Shown: piece by piece, positions 1-6,168 of the stretch
Position numbering within the stretch: position 1 is the first letter of the stretch
Layout of the letters: the number at the start of each line of letters is the position of its first letter
NCBI GenBank assembly: GCA_025353985.1
Contig: JANXNT010000125.1
Coordinates: forward strand, 1 to 7,416
Length of the DNA stretch: 7,416 nt
Origin: Limnoglobus sp.
GTDB taxonomy: Bacteria; Planctomycetota; Planctomycetia; Gemmatales; Gemmataceae
Reading direction: 5' to 3'
The notes under the pieces: generated by a model
The model's input: only the letters and a program-made list of their open reading frames with translations
Databases searched by the model: none
Told to the model about the DNA's origin: nothing
Position numbers and translations under genes: made by a program

Positions 1-698
1 TCGTAATTCTGCTGCTGGAGCTTGATGTTCTGATCCAGCGTCAGTTGCCGCTGATCGAGTGCCAACAGCCCGTAGTAATTCTCCGCGACTTCCGCGACCA
101 ATCGTGTGACGAAAGAATTGCGTCGTTCGATCGCAGCCACGTACCGCAGGGCCGCCGCGTCCCGAGCGTTCCGCAACTCTTTCCAGATGTCCAACTGCCA
201 GAAGATGTTGAAAGAGGTCAGGATGTCCGGCAGTGGGTTGTGGATCGGCGCACCGTCTCGGATGTCGAGTGCGGCATCGACCGCCCCGTCTCGGGTGAAA
301 CGGCTGGATTGGTCCAAACCCGCACCTCCGCGATACCCGACGAACGGGAGATACGCCCCGCGCCGCCGTAGTACCTCGTACCGGGCGATCTCGATGTCTT
401 CTTCCAGCACTTTCAGTTCTCGGTTGCCGACCAGCGATTCCTGAATTAGCCGCGTCAGCGCTGGGTCGCTGAAGAAATCTTCGACCCCGACCTTCGCCGA
501 GCTTTCCGCGTCGCCTGGCCCCGTCGCGTTCGAGTTATCCGAGGCGTTGAAGCCCACCGGCACCACCGGCACGGACTCTGCCTGTCGGAGGCTGGGTAAT
601 TGACACGATGGCAGGAAAAGAAGTGCGCCGCATGCGATCGCCCCGGCGACCGCGCGCCGTTCTCTTCGGGCTTGGGGAAATTTCAGTGAGTAGTTCAT
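1..698 (-). CDS. TolC/OprM-family outer-membrane efflux lipoprotein (3' end missing)
   Basis: This is the outer-membrane duct of the tripartite pump; it should trimerise and dock onto the fusion protein encoded two genes upstream. Seen: reading from ATG at 698 the frame is open to the window edge, giving 232 residues of a family that usually has about 450-500. The start has a basic N-terminus, a hydrophobic stretch (residues 16-30) and a lipobox LPSC with Cys32, so it is a predicted lipoprotein like OprM. Residues 73-110 (VEDFFSDPALTRLIQESLVG and onward) match the first helical segment of the family. WQLDIWKELRNARDAA at 167-182 is the characteristic W-x-L-D-x-W motif, followed by the helix with AENYYGLLALDQ. 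Start choice: an in-frame TGA lies three codons upstream of the ATG, and AAGGA is 9 nt before it. The gene follows the RND gene after 114 bp on the same strand, so co-transcription is likely. The substrate cannot be told from this subunit. Confidence 0.93.
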   Translation of the reverse strand, partial: MNYSLKFPQARRERRAVAGAIACGALLFLPSCQLPSLRQAESVPVVPVGFNASDNSNATGPGDAESSAKVGVEDFFSDPALTRLIQESLVGNRELKVLEEDIEIARYEVLRRRGAYLPFVGYRGGAGLDQSSRFTRDGAVDAALDIRDGAPIHNPLPDILTSFNIFWQLDIWKELRNARDAAALRYVAAIERRNSFVTRLVAEVAENYYGLLALDQRQLTLDQNIKLQQQNY

Positions 699-707
699 CC
701 GCTTTCA

Positions 708-712
708 TCCTT
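708..712 (-). promoter_or_regulatory. Ribosome binding site of the TolC-family gene
   Basis: On the minus strand AAGGA lies 9 nt upstream of the ATG at 698. It fixes the start, because an overlapping ATG at 707 opens a different frame that gives no recognisable protein. It is the clearest Shine-Dalgarno in the window; the fusion protein and the pump have no comparable one. Confidence 0.6.
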
Positions 713-718
713 GATCGC

Positions 719-732
719 ACGTTCGAGAACGT
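719..732. repeat. Short inverted repeat in the pump-to-duct gap
   Basis: ACGTTC-GA-GAACGT is a perfect 6+6 inverted repeat with a 2-bp centre, just upstream of the TolC-family ribosome binding site, and further GCGTTC/GAACG-like words follow to about 743. It could be a protein-binding site or chance; the arms are short. The rest of the 114-bp gap (699-812) shows no terminator-like T-run after a stem. Confidence 0.2.
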
Positions 733-812
733 TCCTAGCGTTCTTATCGGCATTATCGATCCAGGCCATCCAGACGATTCTTTCAAAAAAATTCCGCCCA
801 GAACCCCACAAA

Positions 813-3800
813 TCAATGTGAGGTACCCTCCGCCGGCGGTTGAGGGTTCGGAGCGGCGACGAGTAGGATTTCGACGGGTTCGGGCGGGGCTGCGTCAGGA
901 GTGCCCGTTGGCGGGTTCGCCGGTGCGTGGTCGTCTGCGTGCGGGACGTAGTCGCCTTCGCCGCGCGGTTCGAGCGGTTTGCGTCGGTGGATCTCGCTGA
1001 GTGGACTTTCCGACTCATCCTGAAGGAGTTTGCGCCCGTCGGCCATCTTGCCGAACAAGTAGTACAGGCCAGGGATTACCAGCACCCCGATCACGGTGCC
1101 GAAGAGCATCCCACCGGCCCCGGTCGTCCCGATGGTGCGGTTCCCGATCGCCCCCGCACCGGTGGCGAACACCAGCGGGAGTAGCCCGGCAATAAAGGCG
1201 AACGAGGTCATCTGAATCGGCCGGAACCGCAACTTCCCGCCTTCGATGGCCGCATCCAGTAGGGACGCACCTTCCTGGCGCCGCTGCACTGCAAACTCGA
1301 CGATCAGGATCGCGTTCTTGCCGAGCAGACCGACGAGCATGACGAGGCCGATCTGGGCGTAGACATCGTTCGACAGCCCCATGAGTTGCAAACACAAGTA
1401 GGAGCCGAAGATCCCGATCGGCAGCGACAGGATCACCGCCAGAGGCAAGATGAAACTCTCGTACTGGCCGACGAGGACCAGGTACACGAACGCGACGACG
1501 ATTAGGAAGATGTAGACCGCCTCGTTACCCTTTTTAGCTTCATCGTAAGAGAGGCCCTCCCAGCCGAGGCCGTAGCCCGGCGGCAGCGTCACGGCGGCGA
1601 CTTCTTGAATGGCCTTGAGTGCTTGACCGCTGCTGTAACCGGGGGAAGGCCCCGCCTGAATGGTGGCCGACGGGTAGAGGTTGTAGCGGGTGATCTCGTT
1701 CAAACCCTGCTTTTTGTTGACTTTCATGAACGCCGAGTACGGGACCATCTCGCCGCGGTCGTTCTTAACGAACATGTTTTCCAGGTCTTCCGGGTAGCGC
1801 CGGAACTCGGGCGAAGCTTGGACGTACACCTTGTAGAACTGGCCGAAGAGGATGAAGCCCTGTTCGTAGGTGCTGCCGATGAGGATATTGAGGCTGTCCA
1901 TCGCCCGCCCGATCGACACGCCCTTTTGCATGGCCTGGTCGTTATTGATGACCAACTCGTATTGCGGGTAGTTCGCGGTGTAAAAGGTGAATAGCCCCGT
2001 TAGCTCCTTGCGCTTGCCGAGCGCGGCCATGAACTTATCGTTCACCTCGCCGAGCCGCTTGTAATCGGTCGTATTCGTTTTGTCGAGAAGTCGGAGGGAG
2101 ACACCCCCGGCCTGACCGTAGCCCGGTACGGCGGGCGGCTCGAAAAACTCGATCTTCACGTTGGACATTTGCTTGCACTTTTCCTCGATCTCCTCAGTGA
2201 TCTCGCGCGAGGTCCGCTTACGCTCGGACCACGGCTTCAAATTGATGACGCAAGTGCCCGCATTCGAGCCGCGGCCCTCGGTCAGGATCTCGTAGCCAGC
2301 CAGCGAGGAAACCGAAGTGACTTCCTCGAGTTCCTTGGCGATCTTTTGAAGTTCGTGGGACTTGGCGTTAGTGTACTCGAGCGTCGAACCCGGCGGGGTC
2401 TGGATGATCCCGTAGATGATGCCCTGATCTTCGCCCGGGATGAATCCGGATTGGAGTTGCGTGTTCACGGTAAAGACACCGAAGGCGAACCCCGCGATAA
2501 TGAGCACGGTCATTAGGCGGCGAGTGAGAATTCGTCGCAGGATCGCGGCATACCCGCCCGTGACCCGCTCGACCGCGCGGTCGAACACATGCAGCAGCAT
2601 GGCTAGCGGCCCACGCTTCTTTATGCCCGTGTGCGGCTTGAGGATCATCGCACAAAGGACCGGAGTGAGCGTCAGGGCCACCAACCCGGACAGGATAATG
2701 GCTGTGGCCATTGTGATGCCGAACTGGCGGTAGAAGGTGCCGACCGGTCCGGGTACGAACGTCACTGGCACGAACACGGCCGTCATTACCAGAGTGATGG
2801 CGATGATCGCGCCGCTAATCTCGTGGAGCACCTCCATCGTCGCGCGGTAGGGCGACAGGTGTTTGGAGTGCATCTTAGCGTGGACCGCCTCGACCACCAC
2901 AATCGCGTCGTCCACCACGACCCCGATCGCCAGCACCAACGCGAACAGCGTAATCAGGTTGATCGACAGACCCATCAACTGCATGAAGAAGAACGTGCCG
3001 ATGAGCGACACCGGGACCGCAAGAATCGGGATCAGCGTGGAGCGCAGATCCCCCAGGAACAGAAAGACCACCAGCGAGACTAAAATGAACGCTTCCAACA
3101 GAGTGTGGAGCACCTTGTCGATCGAGGCGTCCAAGAAGTTCGACACGTCGTAAGTGACTTCGTAATCCATGCCGGGCGGGAACGACTCCTTCTTGATCTG
3201 CTCGAGTTCTTTTTTGACTTCTTCGATGACGGCGGCCGCGTTGGAACCGGGGTTCTGCTTGAGGATGATCGCCGCCGACGGGCGGCCATCGATATCCGAA
3301 TAGATGTCGAAGAACTCGGAGCCGAGTTCGACCCCGTACGAGGTCTGCTTGCCATCTTTCCAGACGCCGCACACGTCTTTGAGTCGTGTGATCTCGCCCT
3401 CCGGGGTCGCCTTCAGGATGATGTTCTCGTACTCCTCCGCCTTGTTGAACCGTCCCTTATAAGTCAGGACGTATTCGATCGACTGCGAAGTCATCCCGGT
3501 GGCCTGGCCGAGCCGGCCGGGCGAGCCGATGACGCTCTGCTCCGAGAGTGCTTTCATGACTTCTTCGGTGGAGATTTTGTAGGCGCGCATTCGGTCGGGG
3601 TTGAGCCACACCCGCATAGCGTAGGTGCGGCTACCCAGGATCGTCGCCGTACCGACACCCCGGATGCGGCGGATCGTCTGGAGGACGTTGACCTGGGTGT
3701 AGTTGTAAAGGAACTTCTGATCGACGTTCTTGTCCGTGCTGGAAATGTTGATGTACATCAACATGCTCGGCTGAACCTGGCTGACGATGATCCCCTCGCG

Positions 3801-4169
3801 CTGCACCAGCGGGGGGAGCAGGTTCTTCACGATGGCGATCCGGTTCTGAACGTTGACGACCGCAATGTCCGGATCGGAACCCGGCTCGAAGTAGATGCGG
3901 ATCGTCGCCTCGCCAGCACTGGTCGCATCGGACGACATATAGCGCATGCCCTGGACTCCGTTAATCGACCGCTCCAGCGGGATCAACGTGGAATCGACCA
4001 GCACTTCCGCGCTCGCACCGGGATAGGTGATGAAGACCAGCACAGTCGGGGGCGCAATGTTGGGGAACTGCGAGATTGGTAGGGTCTTCATCCCTAACAC
4101 TCCCAGGAAAAGGAGCAACACCGAGATAACGATCGCCAGCGCCGGCCGGTGGAGGATTTTTGTGAACAT
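813..4169 (-). CDS. RND multidrug efflux pump, HAE-1 (AcrB/MexB) class, inner-membrane subunit
   Basis: Proton-driven pump that takes substrates from the periplasm and outer inner-membrane leaflet and passes them to the outer duct. The protein is 1118 residues from ATG 4169; AcrB has about 1049. Seen in order: TM1 at about 10-27; first porter region (LPISQFPNIAPPTV, TYPGASAE, VNVQNRI at 105-111); TM2-TM6 at about 356-512, with VVVDDAIVVVE placing the proton-relay pair at Asp420/Asp421; TM7 at about 552-570; second periplasmic region 572-880 with PGEDQGIIYGIIQTPPGST; TM8-TM12 at about 885-1039, with GKNAILIVEF (Lys951) and RPIQMTSFAF (Arg983), matching AcrB Lys940 and Arg971. All key residues are present, so it looks functional. 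A DD motif argues for HAE-1 rather than a CzcA/CusA metal pump. Residues 1041-1118 are an extra tail. The frame is open up to an ATG at 4385, but those 72 extra residues lie in repeat-like intergenic DNA; MFTKILHRPALAIVIS is the normal family start. No good Shine-Dalgarno is seen. Confidence 0.96.
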   Translation of the reverse strand: MFTKILHRPALAIVISVLLLFLGVLGMKTLPISQFPNIAPPTVLVFITYPGASAEVLVDSTLIPLERSINGVQGMRYMSSDATSAGEATIRIYFEPGSDPDIAVVNVQNRIAIVKNLLPPLVQREGIIVSQVQPSMLMYINISSTDKNVDQKFLYNYTQVNVLQTIRRIRGVGTATILGSRTYAMRVWLNPDRMRAYKISTEEVMKALSEQSVIGSPGRLGQATGMTSQSIEYVLTYKGRFNKAEEYENIILKATPEGEITRLKDVCGVWKDGKQTSYGVELGSEFFDIYSDIDGRPSAAIILKQNPGSNAAAVIEEVKKELEQIKKESFPPGMDYEVTYDVSNFLDASIDKVLHTLLEAFILVSLVVFLFLGDLRSTLIPILAVPVSLIGTFFFMQLMGLSINLITLFALVLAIGVVVDDAIVVVEAVHAKMHSKHLSPYRATMEVLHEISGAIIAITLVMTAVFVPVTFVPGPVGTFYRQFGITMATAIILSGLVALTLTPVLCAMILKPHTGIKKRGPLAMLLHVFDRAVERVTGGYAAILRRILTRRLMTVLIIAGFAFGVFTVNTQLQSGFIPGEDQGIIYGIIQTPPGSTLEYTNAKSHELQKIAKELEEVTSVSSLAGYEILTEGRGSNAGTCVINLKPWSERKRTSREITEEIEEKCKQMSNVKIEFFEPPAVPGYGQAGGVSLRLLDKTNTTDYKRLGEVNDKFMAALGKRKELTGLFTFYTANYPQYELVINNDQAMQKGVSIGRAMDSLNILIGSTYEQGFILFGQFYKVYVQASPEFRRYPEDLENMFVKNDRGEMVPYSAFMKVNKKQGLNEITRYNLYPSATIQAGPSPGYSSGQALKAIQEVAAVTLPPGYGLGWEGLSYDEAKKGNEAVYIFLIVVAFVYLVLVGQYESFILPLAVILSLPIGIFGSYLCLQLMGLSNDVYAQIGLVMLVGLLGKNAILIVEFAVQRRQEGASLLDAAIEGGKLRFRPIQMTSFAFIAGLLPLVFATGAGAIGNRTIGTTGAGGMLFGTVIGVLVIPGLYYLFGKMADGRKLLQDESESPLSEIHRRKPLEPRGEGDYVPHADDHAPANPPTGTPDAAPPEPVEILLVAAPNPQPPAEGTSH

Positions 4170-4456
4170 GGTCTTGGTCGGTGTTCCGGTGAAGTTGGGG
4201 GAAGTCGGGCGATCACTCAGTCTCGTAAAGTCGACTCTCGACTCTTTGCCCCGGATGGGGCAACGGACTGTAGCCACGGGTGAAATGACGACTGCCAAAG
4301 GCGGTCGGAGTGCAACCCGTAGAAGAGTTTGCAATTGGAAGCGGCATCGGGTGCACGAAGGTCCACGGGTTCCGCTGCGCTCCACACGTGGCTACATTCC
4401 GATACCTCTCCGGGGCGTTCCGAACGCAACCCGAGGCGGAAGGGTTAAGTCGGCCT
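4170..4456. other. 287-bp gap between fusion protein and pump genes
   Basis: This gap is long for an efflux operon, in which fusion protein and pump genes are usually nearly adjacent. It contains a structured repeat-like element (4264-4401) and a small palindrome GCGTTC-C-GAACGC (4415-4427), about 30 nt after the fusion-protein stop on the transcribed strand. No T-run follows the palindrome, so I do not call it a rho-independent terminator. Short ORFs cross the gap in several frames (for example 4217-4429 minus, 70 residues), but none has a ribosome binding site or a recognisable fold. I see no clear promoter for the pump gene. Confidence 0.55.
4264..4401. repeat. Repeat-like element with imperfect terminal inverted repeats and internal stems
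   Basis: The ends at 4264-4283 and 4382-4401 are inverted copies that match at 17 of 20 positions, with the core TGTAGCCACG / CGTGGCTACA perfect over 10 bp. They enclose 98 bp. Inside is a hairpin at 4289-4307 (CGACTGCC, loop AAA, GGCGGTCG; one G-U pair if read as plus-strand RNA). A second stem pairs CCACGGGT (4363-4370) with ACACGTGG (4384-4391) at 7 of 8 positions, using part of the right end. The layout resembles a dispersed intergenic repeat, a MITE-like element or a structured RNA. No transposase gene or clear target-site duplication is seen. From memory, similar GC-rich intergenic words that give small hypothetical ORFs occur in planctomycete genomes; I could not test this. Confidence 0.5.
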
Positions 4457-5611
4457 TTATTCCGCGTGGTGCTTCTGGTTCGTAAGGGCCTCATCCGACG
4501 TGCGCGTCTCGTAGTGGATTTTCTCACCGTCGTGGACCTGCCGGACCCCTTCGAGAACGATCCGGTCGTGCGCGTCGAGGCCCGTTTTGATGACGAAGAT
4601 GTCGTCCATCTCGTGCGCGACGACGACCTCTCGCTGGTGGACCACATCGTCTTTGCCGACGACGAATGCGTACCGCTTGTCGAGGGTCTCGAAGGTGGCA
4701 CGCTGCGGGATGACGACGGCCGCGTGTAGCGTGCGATGGATCAGCACGTTCCCGGTCTGGCCGTGCCGCAGCAGACCTTGCGGGTTCGGGAAGTCGGCAC
4801 GGAACTGGATGTTGCCAGTCTCCTTGTTGAATTCGCCTTCAAGAGTGATGATGTTGCCCGCATCGTGCCCGAACTTGCTGCCGTTGGCGAGGACGAGTTC
4901 GATCTTCGCGTCACCGAGTTCGATCCGCGAACTCTTTTTGACGTTCCCCTTGCTGGTGTCGGCCATGTACTCGAAGAACCGGACTTCGGGCACGTTGAAC
5001 TTGGCCCACATCACGTCGTTGTCGGACAGGGTCGTTAGTATTTCTTCCTTCTTAACCAGACTCCCCTGCTGTTGGCTGAGGCGGTCGATAATGCCATCGA
5101 ACGGGGCACGAACCACGGTGAAGTCTAGCTCCGCCTTCGCCAAGTCCGCCTTCGCCTGGGCTTTAGCAAGCTTGGCCTCGAACAGCGCGACCTCGTTCTG
5201 TGAGACGACATTGGTTTCGGCGAGTTTTCTGGTGTTATTCAACTCGAGCCGCGCGAGTTGGGCCTCCGCCATTTCCGCATCCAGCCGCGCTTTGAACAGG
5301 GTCGGCACAACCCGGAACATCACGTCGCCCGCCTTCACTGCCTGACCTTCCTTGAGGTTAATCGCCTCGAGAAACCCTTCCTGAAGGCTGCGGACTTCGA
5401 TGTGACGCTGCGAGCGGATCTGGCAGACGTATCGTTGGGTGATAAGGACATCCTTCACCCGAGGACTCGTCACCACGAGTGCGTTGTGGTGTTCGGTGTG
5501 CTCTGGACCGTGCTCCTCGGCGTGCGTAGGTCGGCACGCGGGCAGGGAGAGAGCCGTCACCGACAGGGAGATGGCCAGGATCGCGCGGATCCGTTTTGAT
5601 TGTTTCGACAT
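4457..5611 (-). CDS. HlyD/AcrA-family periplasmic membrane fusion lipoprotein of an RND efflux pump
   Basis: Periplasmic adaptor joining the RND pump to the TolC-like duct. The protein has 384 residues, close to AcrA (397). Seen: an N-terminal hydrophobic segment ending in the lipobox LPAC with Cys26, so it should be lipid-anchored; then a His-rich linker (His30, 34, 38, 41, 42). The first lipoyl half is at about 66-103 (EVRSLQEGFLEAINLKEGQAVKAGD). The alpha-hairpin at about 105-163 is rich in Ala, Glu, Lys and Leu. The second lipoyl half contains the signature RAPFDGIIDRLSQQQGSLV (168-186). The beta-barrel is at about 198-293 and the membrane-proximal domain at about 295-370. It is first in the order fusion protein, pump, duct, the standard order for HAE-1 operons. 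The start at 5611 places the signal peptide correctly, although no strong Shine-Dalgarno precedes it. Substrate choice is mainly set by the pump. Confidence 0.94.
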   Translation of the reverse strand: MSKQSKRIRAILAISLSVTALSLPACRPTHAEEHGPEHTEHHNALVVTSPRVKDVLITQRYVCQIRSQRHIEVRSLQEGFLEAINLKEGQAVKAGDVMFRVVPTLFKARLDAEMAEAQLARLELNNTRKLAETNVVSQNEVALFEAKLAKAQAKADLAKAELDFTVVRAPFDGIIDRLSQQQGSLVKKEEILTTLSDNDVMWAKFNVPEVRFFEYMADTSKGNVKKSSRIELGDAKIELVLANGSKFGHDAGNIITLEGEFNKETGNIQFRADFPNPQGLLRHGQTGNVLIHRTLHAAVVIPQRATFETLDKRYAFVVGKDDVVHQREVVVAHEMDDIFVIKTGLDAHDRIVLEGVRQVHDGEKIHYETRTSDEALTNQKHHAE

Positions 5612-6168
5612 GATGTTATGCTCGTTGGGTGTCGCAGGGCTTGTTCCGCGTGCCGGTGCGCGATGGCCCTATGTGCACCAATGAGTGCAATCGCCGGGCC
5701 AATGTGGTGAATTGCCGCTCCACTCGGAACGCCCCGACGACCCGAGAAAGTGTATTTTTCTTGGATTGTCGATTTTCTGCCAGTCCCAAAAGTGGTTTTC
5801 GGGTCGAAGATTGCGGAAAGTGCGACCTCTGAGAGTTCATACTTTTTGGGCGGATAGGTGTGACACGCATGCCAAACGCAAAGGCAATCTGGTTGCTAAT
5901 AGACCAAACTGACACTCCTGCGACCACTTTGTCGGGTAGTGGCAGGTCGACCGAATCTTCGAGGCTTTCGTTACCCCAGTGAGTAGTGACGGCGTCCAGA
6001 GCCAGGCGAGCGAAGGCTGGGTTTACCTCCGCGGCCGCAACGACAATGCTGGCTTCACCGGTAGTAACAGGTATCGGCCGGGACTTTTCGCCTGCTCAAC
6101 GACATTGAGGCCGAGAAGTTTATTCGCTACCCCATACCGTTTATGTGGAAGTGAATGAGATACGTTGC
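5612..6168. other. 557-bp intergenic region upstream of the efflux genes
   Basis: This region lies between the stop of the ligase-like gene and the start of the fusion-protein gene, so it should hold the efflux promoter. I see no convincing -35/-10 pair. A palindrome TGCAC-N6-GTGCA at 5674-5689 lies 62 bp upstream of the start codon and could be an operator. An AT-rich stretch is present at about 5750-5800. The minus-strand frame is open from 6095 to 5616 (160 codons), but its latter half is basic and low in recognisable features, its first usable start is a GTG at 5927 without a ribosome binding site, and I recognise no family. Just after the ligase stop there is no stem followed by a T-run. 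No tRNA, CRISPR or insertion sequence is seen. Confidence 0.5.
5674..5689. promoter_or_regulatory. Possible operator palindrome upstream of the efflux genes
   Basis: TGCAC-CAATGA-GTGCA is a perfect 5+5 inverted repeat with a 6-bp spacer, 62 bp upstream of the fusion-protein ATG. Its place and symmetry suit a dimeric repressor such as TetR or MarR, which often control RND operons. The arms are short enough to be chance, and no regulator gene lies in the window. Confidence 0.2.

Noticed and set aside
535..816. 93-residue minus-strand ORF overlapping the start of the TolC-family gene
   Set aside because: It is out of frame with the lipoprotein signal and TolC motifs, and Arg-rich with no domain. 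The frame starting at 698 is clearly the real one.
3105..4082. 325-residue plus-strand ORF
   Set aside because: It lies wholly antisense to the pump gene, which has clear RND motifs. Its Asp/Arg/Val-rich composition is typical of a shadow frame in GC-rich DNA.
813..4169. Heavy-metal (CzcA/CusA) type pump, suggested by the His-rich adaptor
   Set aside because: The TM4 motif is VVVDDAIVVVE, the HAE-1 form, and the overall sequence follows drug-type pumps.
4217..4429. 70-residue minus-strand ORF in the fusion-to-pump gap
   Set aside because: It overlaps the repeat-like element and has no ribosome binding site. It resembles the kind of small hypothetical ORF that arises from intergenic repeats.
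4587..5345. 252-residue plus-strand ORF
   Set aside because: Antisense to the fusion-protein gene; Ser/Arg-rich with no recognisable domain, as expected for a shadow frame.
5738..5806. 8-bp inverted repeat CGACCCGA / TCGGGTCG with a 53-nt loop
   Set aside because: A stem of this length with such a loop is expected about once in a gap of this size by chance, and no T-run follows.
6097..6119. Possible terminator stem CTCAA-TGTCG-TTGAG (minus strand) after the ligase-like gene
   Set aside because: Only five base pairs, about 50 nt after the stop, and no T-run, so it does not support a rho-independent terminator.
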